A DNA stretch of 64,000 nucleotides from Lacisediminihabitans changchengi (GCF_016634425.1 NZ_JAEPES010000002.1:372001-436000), one strand, 5' to 3'. Positions 8,058-16,676 are shown, numbered from the stretch's first letter. A program made the numbers and translations. Notes: generated from the sequence alone by a model not told the origin.

Positions 8058-9314
8058 CTATTGGTCTGCCGGGTTGGCGACCATGCAGTCGATCTCGACA
8101 CGCAGGCTCGAGTTCTGAGTCGAGTCAACGAACCGACCGACCTTGCCGATCGCATCCCAGGTCGCCGGGTCGACACGATTGCGGGCGACCCCGGTGGTGG
8201 TCATGACCACCGGCACGGTGATCATCTTGGTGACGGGATCGGGCAGCGCCGTGACGGGCCCGAGGGTGACCTGTGCCGTGGAGGCACCTTTGCGTTTGTC
8301 GCTGACCAGCAGCCACACGGCCGACAGCAGGCCGTCGCGCTGCACCGGATTGAGCAGCCCGGCGAGCGAACCGCGGTCAGTCAGGGTGACCGACTTGCCG
8401 AGCTGCTCTGACTCCGTGATGGCGTGGTACAGCCAGGTCTCGCGACGCCCCTCGATCAGGTGCAGTCGAAGCTCTGTGGCGAGGGATGCCGCTACCGACG
8501 CCGTCTTCGGAGTCAGGGGGAGTTCGGTGCGCCCGGTTGCCACCGAGTCCAGAAGTTCTTCTGCCGCGAGGTCAAGCCGGGCGAGCTCTTCAGAGGCGAG
8601 CATTCCGACCGCGAAGCGCGGCGCGGAGACGGTGCTCTGCACCAGAACCCGGTCGAGTTCGAGCTGCACGATCCGCCGGAACCATCTCACGACGTACAGA
8701 CCGACGATGGAGGGCGCGATGCAGAGCACCACGGCCAGGATCTGGGCGGGAAGAGTCTGATCGTTCAGCGGAGTGTTGAGCACGATGGCGGTGACCATCG
8801 CCGCGCCGAGCAGCAGCGCGGCGATCAGGATCTCCAGCCCGCGGCGCAGGGCGAGTGCGACCAGCAGACCGAAACCCACGGAGACGGATGCCGTCGCGAA
8901 CCGTCCGATGTCATGCATCGGCCAGATCGCGGTGAAGTCGAGCGCGACGACTCCGGCCAGCACGAGCAGGAAGACCGCGAACATCCAATTGGACATCCGC
9001 TCGCCGCGAGTGGCGATGGAGATGGCCACGCCCACCAGCGCGAGAGCGTAGAGGAACCAGGCCAAGGCGATGGGCAGTAGACGAGGGTAAGCGCCGGCGT
9101 GGCTGAGGAACATCGCGATGCCGTGAACCCCCTGCACGGCGGCGAGCACGCTCGCGCCGGTGCCGAGGTACCCCGTGCCGAGGCTCGCGCCGCGGGCACT
9201 CGCCTGGCGCATGGCGCGGCCCGCGGTGGACGCGGTCGGCACGCCCCGACGGTTGCGTCGCCCGAGGATGACGCCGAGGGTGTTCTCCTCCGGCGCGGTC
9301 CAACCACTGCTCAC
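8058..9314 (-). CDS. Membrane protein of the signalling operon, no kinase domain seen
   Basis: A 418-residue protein with about six to seven hydrophobic segments between residues 45 and 215, then a soluble part of about 200 residues. I do not see H-box, N-box or G-box motifs, so it is not an obvious kinase, although its layout (membrane half plus cytoplasmic half) matches the kinase encoded just upstream. The GTG start overlaps the kinase stop by 4 bp (GTGA), so the two are translationally coupled. It may be a degenerate kinase paralogue that partners the kinase or senses the signal (inference). The soluble half has an alpha-helical region near LAAEELLDSVATGRTELPLTP followed by a beta-rich end. 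Confidence 0.7.
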   Translation of the reverse strand: MSSGWTAPEENTLGVILGRRNRRGVPTASTAGRAMRQASARGASLGTGYLGTGASVLAAVQGVHGIAMFLSHAGAYPRLLPIALAWFLYALALVGVAISIATRGERMSNWMFAVFLLVLAGVVALDFTAIWPMHDIGRFATASVSVGFGLLVALALRRGLEILIAALLLGAAMVTAIVLNTPLNDQTLPAQILAVVLCIAPSIVGLYVVRWFRRIVQLELDRVLVQSTVSAPRFAVGMLASEELARLDLAAEELLDSVATGRTELPLTPKTASVAASLATELRLHLIEGRRETWLYHAITESEQLGKSVTLTDRGSLAGLLNPVQRDGLLSAVWLLVSDKRKGASTAQVTLGPVTALPDPVTKMITVPVVMTTTGVARNRVDPATWDAIGKVGRFVDSTQNSSLRVEIDCMVANPADQ

Positions 9315-10492
9315 TTGGGCACCTCCAGCACGACGGTGGTGCCTGCGCCAGGGGAGGAGAACAGTCGCGCGTTTCCGCCGACCTCCTTCAGCCGGCCGAC
9401 CACGGAGTCTTTGAAGCCGAGGCGCGCCTCGTCGATGTCTTTCAGGTCGAAGCCGACCCCGGCATCCGTCACCATGGCGCGCACGGTGGACTCGTCATCG
9501 GTGATCGTGACGTGGGCGTCGGTGACCCCGGAGTGCCTGCGCACGTTTTCGAGGCACTCGGCGAGGGCGAGCAAAAACGCGTCGAGCACGTCGCTCGGCA
9601 GGAGCACCTGCCCGGTGCCGTGCCAGCTGACCTCGAGGCCCATGCGGCCGAAGCGTTGCTTCACCGACTCCAGCGTGGTTCCGAGCGCACTCTCCTCGAC
9701 TGGCTGCTCCAGGTTGTAGCCGCCGGATGACTGCGGCACCGGCGTCGCCCCCAGTCGCAGTTGGCGCAGCAGACGAGCGTCGTCGTTGGCCTGCTGCTGC
9801 AACGCGGATGGCGCGACGCCGACTCCGGAGTGCGCGAGAAGGGTGAGGGTGGCGAGCACTGTGTCATGTAACAGGCGAGCGCCCTGGCGACGCTGCGCCT
9901 CGGTCTCGCTGGCCTGCCGCTCGGCGCGGTGGGCGCGCCCGATGCTGTAGATGCGCCGTGCGGCGCGCGGCACACTCGCGCTGAGCCAGTAACCGAGCAC
10001 CGCGGCCAGAACCCAGCCGAGAGCGACGGATGCCCCCTCCATGGTCGCAATGGTCGGCGCCCCGATCGTGACCTCGGTTGCGAGCACCGAGGTGAGAAAG
10101 CCGAGAACGAGCACGACGGTGCGACCGATGGTGGAGGTGAGAAGGATTGCGAAGGAGGCCAGCGATCCCGCGGCGAGCGGAACCATCGCGGTCGAGAGCG
10201 CGAAGCTGGCCGACCCGCCGAGCGGCAGCCCGCAGACGATCAGGATGGCGACACCAGAGACGAGTCCGAGGATCACCCAGATCAGCGACATGCTCACGCC
10301 CACCCGCACCTGCGAAAAGATGAGCACGACGAAAAGCGGCAGCACGGAGAGCAGAGTCGTCCCTTCGAGAACGCCCGGAATGCTGAAACAGAGCAATGCG
10401 ACTGCCGACGACCCGAGACCGATGACTCTGGCCGAGCGCTGCAGAAGACGATCGCGCTCTTTGGCGATGAGTTCCACGCTTGCAATAGTCAC
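9311..10492 (-). CDS. Sensor histidine kinase, HisKA_3/HATPase type
   Basis: A 393-residue membrane kinase. About five hydrophobic segments lie at residues 22-175. The dimerisation/phospho-acceptor helix follows with the H-box GARLLHDTVLATLTLLAHSG near 210 (His then Asp, as in NarX/DesK-type kinases). The ATPase domain has the N-box LAECLENVRRHSG near 315 and a G-box VTDAGVGFD near 345, and ends SSPGAGTTVVLEVP. It autophosphorylates and passes phosphate to a response regulator, and two candidate regulators sit in the same operon. The GTG start follows the first regulator by 54 bp. The signal is unknown. Confidence 0.87.
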   Translation of the reverse strand: MTIASVELIAKERDRLLQRSARVIGLGSSAVALLCFSIPGVLEGTTLLSVLPLFVVLIFSQVRVGVSMSLIWVILGLVSGVAILIVCGLPLGGSASFALSTAMVPLAAGSLASFAILLTSTIGRTVVLVLGFLTSVLATEVTIGAPTIATMEGASVALGWVLAAVLGYWLSASVPRAARRIYSIGRAHRAERQASETEAQRRQGARLLHDTVLATLTLLAHSGVGVAPSALQQQANDDARLLRQLRLGATPVPQSSGGYNLEQPVEESALGTTLESVKQRFGRMGLEVSWHGTGQVLLPSDVLDAFLLALAECLENVRRHSGVTDAHVTITDDESTVRAMVTDAGVGFDLKDIDEARLGFKDSVVGRLKEVGGNARLFSSPGAGTTVVLEVPK

Positions 10493-10546
10493 ACAGACCG
10501 TGACCTTAAATGGGGGTACATACGACGTGTCGCTAGCCGGAATCCG

Positions 10547-11209
10547 CTATTCCGGGGCCAGCCAGCCTTCCCGGATGCCGTGGCGGCGGAGCAGGATCTT
10601 GGTACCGAGATCGATGCCCAACTCGCGATACTTGCGCCGCCCACGTTTGATGTACGACTTGACCGTCTCCTCGGTCGTCCCCATCTCGGAAGCCACCTCG
10701 CGGATCGATCGCCCGGAAGCGTAGAGCACGAGAGCTCGCTGCTCCTGCTTGCCGAGACCCGGGTCTTTCGCGGTCGACATCACCTCGAGCGCAGCGGTCA
10801 ACGGAGCGTTGCGGTACTGCGCTCCGCTCGCGGCCGATCGGATTGCGCTCACGATCTCGTCCGCTGCCTCGGTCTTCGGTACGAAGGCAAGTGCTCCCGC
10901 GCGGATGGCGCCGTGGATGGAGGCCAGGTCGGCGTGCCGACTCATGACGACAACATGAGTGCCGGCGGCCGCAAGGGCACGCACCTTCGCCCCAATGGCG
11001 ATGTTGTCGTCGAGATTGAGGTCGAGCACCGCGACATCGACCGGGAAGTCGCGGTGCGAGAGCAGACCGGCCCAACTGGTCTCGGCGATCATCACCGCGA
11101 TTCCGCTGTCGCGCGCACGCAGATGCGCGACGATTCCGTCGACGACGAGGCGATGATCGTCGATTACTGCTGCCGTGATGACGTTCGGGCGCGTCTTCAT
11201 CAGTGCCAA
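10547..11209 (-). CDS. LuxR/NarL-type response regulator 2 (operon leader)
   Basis: A 220-residue paralogue of the regulator at 7337-8035, first gene of the operon. The receiver has AAVIDDHRL, VAVLDLNLDD (phospho-Asp), VVMSRHAD and AFVPKTEA. The DNA-binding part is LGKQEQRALVLYASGRSIREVASEMGTTEETVKSYIKRGRRKY. Both regulators share an unusual tail after the recognition helix (GID-LGTK-LLR---I--G). A TTG start at 11209 has AGGGGA five bases before it. An in-frame ATG at 11200 is the alternative but its spacing to that site is poor. It probably responds to the downstream kinase and may regulate its own operon. Confidence 0.87.
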   Translation of the reverse strand: MALMKTRPNVITAAVIDDHRLVVDGIVAHLRARDSGIAVMIAETSWAGLLSHRDFPVDVAVLDLNLDDNIAIGAKVRALAAAGTHVVVMSRHADLASIHGAIRAGALAFVPKTEAADEIVSAIRSAASGAQYRNAPLTAALEVMSTAKDPGLGKQEQRALVLYASGRSIREVASEMGTTEETVKSYIKRGRRKYRELGIDLGTKILLRRHGIREGWLAPE

Positions 11210-11223
11210 TGAATCCCCTTAGC

Positions 11224-11271
11224 GCGCGGGAATTCGGGTGCCCGCGCAGACTGCTCTGTCTACCCAGCATA
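11224..11271 (-). promoter_or_regulatory. Promoter and leader hairpin of the signalling operon
   Basis: Read on the minus strand, a TATGCT -10 (11266-11271) is followed by a leader with a 7-bp stem GCGCGGG/CCCGCGC (11241-11247 with 11224-11230) just upstream of the AGGGGA ribosome site. An AT-rich stretch with AGTAATCCTTACT (11281-11297) lies upstream and could bind a regulator. Confidence 0.4.
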
Positions 11272-11354
11272 GGAGTAACTCAGTAATCCTTACTAACTGG
11301 GGTCGCTGGCATCCGTTCGCGGCGGTCAGCGCGGTGGGGTGACGCACCGCCGAG

Positions 11355-12557
11355 TCAGCCGGCAAGCAGCCTGGCGACCTCGGGCCCGACGAGTTCGTGT
11401 TCGATCAGAAAACCGTCGTGGCCGAATTCCGAGTGGATGACGACGGCCTCATCCCCGTCGATATTGCCGGTCAGCCCGCGCGCGATCAGCTGCTGATCCG
11501 GCACGGGGAAGAGTCGGTCGCTGTCGATGCCGAGCACGAGGGCGCGTGCGGTGACCCGGGCGAGTGCCGCCGCGACCCCGCCGCGGTCGCGTCCGATGTC
11601 GTGAGAGTTCATCGCCTGCACGAGCAGTACGTAGCTGTTGGCATCGAAGCGCCGGGTGAACTTGTTGCCGTGGAAGTCGAGGTAGCTTTCCACTGCGAAA
11701 CGGCCGTGGGCGCCCAGGGGGCTGATGCTCGACTGCCAACTGCGCTGGAACCGATCGTTCAGCTCGGTGGGGGAGCGGTAATTGAGGAGTGCCATTCTGC
11801 GGGCGAGGGCCAGGCCGCGGTATGGGCCGTCGCCATCCGTCTCGTAGTAGTCCCCGCTCTCGAAGTTCGGGTCCATGTGCACCGCCTCGATCTGCACCGA
11901 ATTCAGGGCGATCTGGTCGGCGCTGCTGATCGACGGCGCCGCGAGGATGGCGACCCTCTCCACGCGGTCGGGATACCCGATGGCCCACTCCAGCGCGTGC
12001 ATCCCGCCCATCGATCCGCCGATGACCGCGGCCCACCGCTCGATGCCGAGCTGGTCGGAGAAGGCGGCCTGCGCGGCGACCTGGTCACGGATGGTCAGGT
12101 ACGGAAAGCGAGCGCCCCACTCCCGACCGTCGGGTGCGAACGAGGCTGGCCCGGTGCTGCCCTGGCATCCGCCGAGCATGTTCGGGGCGACCACGAACCA
12201 GCGATCGGTGTCGATCGCCTTGCCCGGTCCGACGAGGTCGGACCACCACCCGGCGGTCGGATGTCCGGGGCCGGGAGTGCCGAGAACGTGGCTGTCCCCG
12301 GTGAGGGCGTGCAGCACGAGCACCGCGTTACCGCCGTCGGTGTCGAGCTCGCCCCAGGTCTCGTAGGCGATGCGGGCCGACGGGAGCGACCCGCCCCGCT
12401 CGAGCTGGCGTGGCCCGATGGAGACGAAGAGCCGATCGCCGGGCGGATCGCCCTCACGCCAGGCGCCGGTCACCGGAGGCTTGCCGGTGATCGCCCTCGC
12501 GTTCGCCTCGGTCACGAAGCTCGCGGGCGCGGTGTCTTCCGGTGTCTGCCAGTCCAT
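11355..12557 (-). CDS. metX: Homoserine O-acetyltransferase
   Basis: A 400-residue alpha/beta hydrolase fold enzyme that makes O-acetylhomoserine from homoserine and acetyl-CoA, the first committed step to methionine. The nucleophile elbow is GGSMGGMHALEW (Ser), the catalytic Asp is in LVLGIDSDRLFP and the His in EFGHDGFLIE. NMLGGCQGSTGP is the family oxyanion region. I take ATG 12557 (MDWQTPEDTAP); longer readings run into an intergenic repeat. It lies just downstream of metY on the same strand but is separated by 293 bp of repeats, so it may have its own promoter. Its substrate is fed by hom at 54707. Confidence 0.93.
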   Translation of the reverse strand: MDWQTPEDTAPASFVTEANARAITGKPPVTGAWREGDPPGDRLFVSIGPRQLERGGSLPSARIAYETWGELDTDGGNAVLVLHALTGDSHVLGTPGPGHPTAGWWSDLVGPGKAIDTDRWFVVAPNMLGGCQGSTGPASFAPDGREWGARFPYLTIRDQVAAQAAFSDQLGIERWAAVIGGSMGGMHALEWAIGYPDRVERVAILAAPSISSADQIALNSVQIEAVHMDPNFESGDYYETDGDGPYRGLALARRMALLNYRSPTELNDRFQRSWQSSISPLGAHGRFAVESYLDFHGNKFTRRFDANSYVLLVQAMNSHDIGRDRGGVAAALARVTARALVLGIDSDRLFPVPDQQLIARGLTGNIDGDEAVVIHSEFGHDGFLIEHELVGPEVARLLAG

Positions 12558-12850
12558 GTCCCTGCCAGTATCCCAGCGCCGCTGTCGCCGTGCGGATTTG
12601 TTACGGGTTGCAGCCCTATCTCCGGTTGAGGTTGCCGCGACGACCCCTTCGGTGGCCTGGCCCACGCCGCTGGTTGAGCAGGCCGCGACGACTGTCGAGG
12701 GCCTGGACCAAGCCGCCGGTTGAGTAGGCCGCGACGAAGGAGCAGCCGTATCGAAACCACCTGGTGTGTCTCGATACGCGTCCTCCTTCGTCGGGCGCTC
12801 CTCGACCGGCGATGAACTACGCGGTCGCGGCCTACTCGACCGGCGATGAA
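12558..12850. repeat. metY-metX spacer with GGTTGAG repeats and a long hairpin
   Basis: Three related units (GGTTGAG followed by a 14-15 bp tail ending in CCGCGACGA) begin near 12624, 12672 and 12719. The last is the arm of a hairpin: CGACGAAGGAG (from 12732) pairs with CTCCTTCGTCG (12783-12793), with inner CGTATCGA/TCGATACG and CCACCTGGTG. Near the end, CTCGACCGGCGATGAACTAC occurs at 12811 and 12835, the second copy running into the end of metY. The hairpin arms resemble the TATCGAAACC repeats common in actinobacteria. Confidence 0.65.
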
Positions 12851-14176
12851 CTACGCGCTCGCGGCGGCGCGGGTGACCTCGCGGGCGGCCGCCAGACCCT
12901 TGTCGAGGTCGGCGATGATGTCGTCGATGTTCTCGAGGCCCACCGAGAGACGCACGAGCCCCGGCGTCACGCCCGAGGTCAGCTGCTGCTCGGGGGTGAG
13001 CTGCGAGTGGGTGGTCGACGCCGGGTGGATGATGAGGCTCCGCACATCGCCGATGTTGGCCAGGTGGCTGAACAGCGTGACGCTGTCGACCAGGGCGCGC
13101 CCGGCATCCACCCCACCCTTGAGCTCGAACGACAGCACGGCTCCGACGCCGAGGGGGGCGTACTCGTTGGCCTTGGCGTACCAGGGGCTCGACGGGAGGC
13201 CGGAGTAGTTGACCGAGGCCACGTCGTCGTTGCTGTCGAGCCACTCGGCGACGGCCTGGGCGTTCTGCACGTGGCGTTCGATGCGCAGGCTCAGGGTCTC
13301 GATGCCCTGGATGAGCTGCCACGCGCTCGCCGGGGCGATGGCCGAACCGAGGTCGCGGAGCAACTGCACGCGCGCCTTGATGATGTAGGCGATGCCATCG
13401 CCGAGCACGGTGGTGTAGCTGGCGCCGTGGTAGCTCGGGTCGGGCTCGGTGAGTCCGGGGAACTTCTCCACGTTCTTCGACCACTCGAACTTGCCGCCAT
13501 CGACGATGATGCCGCCGATGACCGTGCCGTGGCCGCCGAGGAATTTGGTCGCGGAGTGCACGATGATGTCGGCGCCATGCTCGAACGGACGGATCAGGTA
13601 TGGCGTCGCGATCGTGTTGTCGACGATGAGCGGCACCCCGGCCTCATGGGCGACATCGGAGACGAGCTTGATGTCGAGGATGTTGATCTTCGGGTTGCCG
13701 ATGGTCTCGGCGAAGAAGAGCTTGGTGTTCGGACGTACCGCCGCTGCCCACTCGGCCGCATCATCCTGATCTTCGACGAAGGTCGTCTCGATGCCGAGCT
13801 TCGCGAGCGTGTACTTGAACAGGTTGTATGTGCCGCCGTAAATGGACGACGACGAGACGATATGGTCGCCGGCCTGGGCGATGTTGAGCACCGCGAAAGT
13901 CTCCGCGGCCTGACCGGAGGCGACCAGGAGTGCGGCGGTGCCGCCTTCCAGCGCGGCCACCCGCTCCTCGACGACGTTCTGCGTCGGGTTCTGGATGCGC
14001 GTGTAGATGTTGCCGAACTCGGCGAGAGCGAACAGGTTTTTGGCGTGCTCGGCGTTGTTGAACACGTACGAGGTGGTCTGGTAAATCGGGGTGGCGCGGG
14101 CGTTGGTGACCGGATCCGGGGCCGCTCCGGTGTGGATCTGCTTGGTCTCGAACTTCCAGTCGGCTGCGTCGCTCAT
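12851..14176 (-). CDS. metY: O-acetylhomoserine sulfhydrylase
   Basis: A 441-residue PLP enzyme of the Cys/Met metabolism family that makes homocysteine from O-acetylhomoserine and sulfide (direct sulfhydrylation). The PLP lysine is in IVHSATKFLGGHGT (near residue 210). YQTTSYVFNNAEHAKNLFAL and RIQNPTQNVVEERVAALEGG are typical of the MetY subgroup, as is the length near 430. The start ATG at 14176 has AAGGAG seven bases upstream. It acts directly after MetX, the next gene downstream. I looked for a SAM riboswitch in the 155-bp leader and did not find one. Confidence 0.93.
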   Translation of the reverse strand: MSDAADWKFETKQIHTGAAPDPVTNARATPIYQTTSYVFNNAEHAKNLFALAEFGNIYTRIQNPTQNVVEERVAALEGGTAALLVASGQAAETFAVLNIAQAGDHIVSSSSIYGGTYNLFKYTLAKLGIETTFVEDQDDAAEWAAAVRPNTKLFFAETIGNPKINILDIKLVSDVAHEAGVPLIVDNTIATPYLIRPFEHGADIIVHSATKFLGGHGTVIGGIIVDGGKFEWSKNVEKFPGLTEPDPSYHGASYTTVLGDGIAYIIKARVQLLRDLGSAIAPASAWQLIQGIETLSLRIERHVQNAQAVAEWLDSNDDVASVNYSGLPSSPWYAKANEYAPLGVGAVLSFELKGGVDAGRALVDSVTLFSHLANIGDVRSLIIHPASTTHSQLTPEQQLTSGVTPGLVRLSVGLENIDDIIADLDKGLAAAREVTRAAASA

Positions 14177-14331
14177 TGGGTTCTCCTTGCAACAGTCGTG
14201 AGTGTGGGTGATGGCTCTCGAGAGCGAGCCTAGGCAGGCCGTTTCCGAGCGGCAATGGACCGCGACACACGACGTAACCGGATGACCGGCCGAATTTGAC
14301 GACGTCGGACTAGTCATGTGAGAGTAGTCGC
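14177..14331. promoter_or_regulatory. Divergent promoter region metY / padR-like gene
   Basis: A 155-bp interval between divergent genes. Near the right end GACTA and TAGTC flank TCATGTGAGAG (about 14309-14330). PadR regulators often bind ATGT/ACAT palindromes near their own start, so this is a candidate operator, but the symmetry here is imperfect. GAGAGT six bases before the GTG of the PadR gene could be its -10. Confidence 0.35.
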
Positions 14332-14928
14332 GTGTCATCGATCAGATTATTCGTGTTGGGATCCCTCGCTGAGCGGGGCCCGATGCATGGTCGCGCTCTC
14401 GTGCACCTGGCTGAGGAAGAGCACATCGACGAATGGACCGACTTCGCCGCCAGCGCGATCTACGGTGCTATCAAGCGTCTTGCGACTGAAGGACTGATCG
14501 TCTCGGAGCGCATCGAGAAACAGGGCAATTACCCGGAGCGACAGGTGTACCGGGTGAGCGATGACGGCCGTCGGGTGTTATATGAATTGCGGGAGAAGAC
14601 TCTCGCCGACATCGTCATCAAACCGGATCCGATCGACCTGGCACTGGCCCGACTCGACCCGGAACGGCTGGATGAGCTGCCCACCGTGCTCGGGGACCGC
14701 GCCGAGCGTATCCGCTCCACCCTGGCCGACGAGGAGCAGCACCTCACCGAGATCCGTCAATACCTCACCCTCGCCGAGAGCTGGTCGATGCGACACAAGC
14801 TCTCCCGACTGCGCGGAGAGCTCGCCTGGCACGACGACCTGCTCTCCGTGCTTCCCGACATCATCGCCGAAGAAAAACTCCGAACGTCGAAATCCCGAAC
14901 GTCCGCGAAAGGACACCCAGACTCATGA
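14332..14928 (+). CDS. PadR family transcriptional regulator
   Basis: A 198-residue regulator. The N-terminal winged helix has the PadR signature: FVLGSLAERGPMHGRALVHL, then FAASAIYGAIKRLATEGLI and the wing YRVSDDGRRVL (residues 5-85). The C-terminal half is alpha-helical (PadR_C-like/Vir), rich in Glu and Arg, and used for dimerisation. The stop overlaps the ATG of a 14-TM efflux pump by 4 bp, the usual arrangement for a local repressor of a drug exporter. The GTG start has no clear ribosome site and may be leaderless. Confidence 0.9.
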   Translation: MSSIRLFVLGSLAERGPMHGRALVHLAEEEHIDEWTDFAASAIYGAIKRLATEGLIVSERIEKQGNYPERQVYRVSDDGRRVLYELREKTLADIVIKPDPIDLALARLDPERLDELPTVLGDRAERIRSTLADEEQHLTEIRQYLTLAESWSMRHKLSRLRGELAWHDDLLSVLPDIIAEEKLRTSKSRTSAKGHPDS

Positions 14929-16520
14929 CCGAAACCGTTCCAACCCCGTCGGCGCCGCCGTCCGGCCGGCCCGCCTGGGAAGCCCCGGCCGGCGTGACCG
15001 ACAAGCGTGCATGGGCGACCCTGGCCGTGCTGCTCGTCGGCATGTTCATGTCCCTCCTCGACACGACCATCGTCAACGTCGCGCTTCCCACCATCCGTGA
15101 CAGCATCAATGCCGACGAGGCGACGCTCGCCTGGATCATCTCCGGCTACGCGCTCGCATTCGGCCTGGTGCTCATCCCTGCCGGACGCATGGGCGACCGT
15201 TTCGGTCACAAGTGGGTCTTCATCATCGGACTCACGCTGTTCACCGTCGCGAGCCTCGCGGCAGGTCTCGCCCAGGATTCGACCACTCTCATCATGGCCC
15301 GGGTCGTGCAGGGCCTTGGTGGCGGCATCTTCTTCCCGCCAGTGACCGCGTTCATCCAGCTGCTGTTCCCGCCCATGAAGCGGGGCAAGGCCTTCGCCAT
15401 CATGGGTGCGGTGATCGGTGTCTCCTCGGCTCTTGGACCCGTGGTCGGCGGCCTCATCATCCAGGCCCTCGGTGAGACGAGTGGCTGGCGCTACATCTTC
15501 TTCGTGAACCTGCCGATCGGGATCATCGGCGTCGTTGCGGCGATCTTCGTGCTGCCGAAGCTGGTCGCTGGCGCGAAATCGCGGATGGACTTCTTCGGAC
15601 TCCTGCTGCTCGCCGGTGCCCTGGTCGCCATCCTGGTTCCGCTGATCCAGGGTCAGGACGAGGGATGGCCCGCCTGGACGTATGTCTCGCTCGCTGGCGG
15701 CGTCGTGCTGCTGGTGCTGTTCGCGCTCTGGGAGCGCCGGGTCGCCGCCGGCGGTGGATCGCCGTTGGTGCCGCCGCACCTGTTCTCGCACGCGGCCTTC
15801 ACCGGGGGTACGATCCTCGCGCTGGTCTACTTCGCCGCGTTCACCAGCATCTTCTTCACGATCTCGCTGCTCTGGCAGGCCGGCCTCGGCCACACTGCCC
15901 TCGAGTCTGGACTGGTCTCGATCCCGTTCGCGATCGGCAACATCTTCGCGGCCTCGCAGAGCGACCGGCTGGCGCAGAAGCTCGGACGCGGGGTGCTGGT
16001 GCTCGGGACCGTGCTCGTCGCGGTGGGCCTGATCGCGCTCTGGCTGATCCTGCTGAACGTGGAGGCGAAGGACCTCACCAACTGGATACTGCTCGCCCCG
16101 CTGTTCATCGCGGGTGTCGGTAACGGATTCTTCATCGCGCCGAACGCGCGCTTCATCGTCGCGACAGTCGACCGCGCCGAGGCCGGAGCGGCGAGCGGTG
16201 TCATCGGAACCATGCAGCGCATCGGTAGCGCCATCGGTATCGCCGTCGTGAGCAGCGTGCTGTTCGGTATCGCCAACCTCGGCGGGCTGAAGGACGAGAT
16301 CGCGGCCAAGGTGACCAAGGCAATCCCGGCGGCGATGCAGTCGGGCGACTATGCCACCCCGGCCGACGCAGCCAAGGCGCTGGGCTCGCAGTTCTCGAAG
16401 CAGCTGCTCGCCAGTCACTTCGGCGATGCGGCCACGATGGCGCTGTTCGTCAGCGCGATCTTCGCGATCGTCGCGGTGGCGCTGGTCTTCGTGCTGCCCA
16501 AGCGCGTGAGCCTGCACTAG
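14925..16520 (+). CDS. DHA2 family (EmrB/QacA-type) multidrug efflux MFS transporter
   Basis: A 531-residue transporter with 14 predicted membrane segments. TM1 carries LLVGMFMSLLDTTIVNVALP, the DHA2 signature with the membrane Asp. Motif A is AGRMGDRFGHKWVF, and motif C in TM5 follows as IGVSSALGPVVGGLI. A C-terminal loop of about 50 residues lies between TM13 and TM14. It overlaps the PadR gene by 4 bp, so its expression is probably controlled by that regulator and induced by a substrate drug. It ends before a strong hairpin terminator. The substrate is unknown. Confidence 0.92.
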   Translation: MTETVPTPSAPPSGRPAWEAPAGVTDKRAWATLAVLLVGMFMSLLDTTIVNVALPTIRDSINADEATLAWIISGYALAFGLVLIPAGRMGDRFGHKWVFIIGLTLFTVASLAAGLAQDSTTLIMARVVQGLGGGIFFPPVTAFIQLLFPPMKRGKAFAIMGAVIGVSSALGPVVGGLIIQALGETSGWRYIFFVNLPIGIIGVVAAIFVLPKLVAGAKSRMDFFGLLLLAGALVAILVPLIQGQDEGWPAWTYVSLAGGVVLLVLFALWERRVAAGGGSPLVPPHLFSHAAFTGGTILALVYFAAFTSIFFTISLLWQAGLGHTALESGLVSIPFAIGNIFAASQSDRLAQKLGRGVLVLGTVLVAVGLIALWLILLNVEAKDLTNWILLAPLFIAGVGNGFFIAPNARFIVATVDRAEAGAASGVIGTMQRIGSAIGIAVVSSVLFGIANLGGLKDEIAAKVTKAIPAAMQSGDYATPADAAKALGSQFSKQLLASHFGDAATMALFVSAIFAIVAVALVFVLPKRVSLH

Positions 16521-16539
16521 CCACACCACGCAGCACTGG

Positions 16540-16567
16540 AGCGGGGCGGTCTTCGGGCCGCCCCGCT
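16540..16567 (+). terminator. Hairpin terminator after the padR-efflux operon
   Basis: AGCGGGGCGG (16540-16549) pairs perfectly with CCGCCCCGCT (16558-16567) around an 8-nt loop containing TTCG. The following bases are only weakly T-rich (TCGTCGTT). Confidence 0.75.
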
Positions 16568-16594
16568 TCGTCGTTAAGGTGCACTCGGTCTTTC

Positions 16595-16676
16595 GGCTGC
16601 AGTCAACAGGATGGGGCGGCCGAAAGTACCGAATCTGTCCTGTTGGCGGACGAAACCGCGATGTGGTCCTGTTGGC
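16595..16676. repeat. CAACAGGAT dispersed repeat, copy B
   Basis: It begins with GGCTGCAGTCAACAGGATGG (16595-16614), the exact complement of the end of copy A at 5404-5423. TCCTGTTGG then occurs at 16638 and 16667, matching the other two units of copy A. The interior GCGGACGAAACCGCGAT matches copy A's CGCAGAAACGCCGAT region. Confidence 0.75.

Noticed and set aside
14177..14331. SAM riboswitch upstream of metY
   Set aside because: I could not find the conserved core or helices of SAM-I, SAM-II or SAM-IV classes in the leader.
14757..16529. A 590-codon minus-strand open frame opposite the DHA2 efflux gene
   Set aside because: It is extremely rich in Asp, Arg, Gln and Glu, the typical antisense shadow of a membrane protein gene; the plus-strand gene has full DHA2 motifs.
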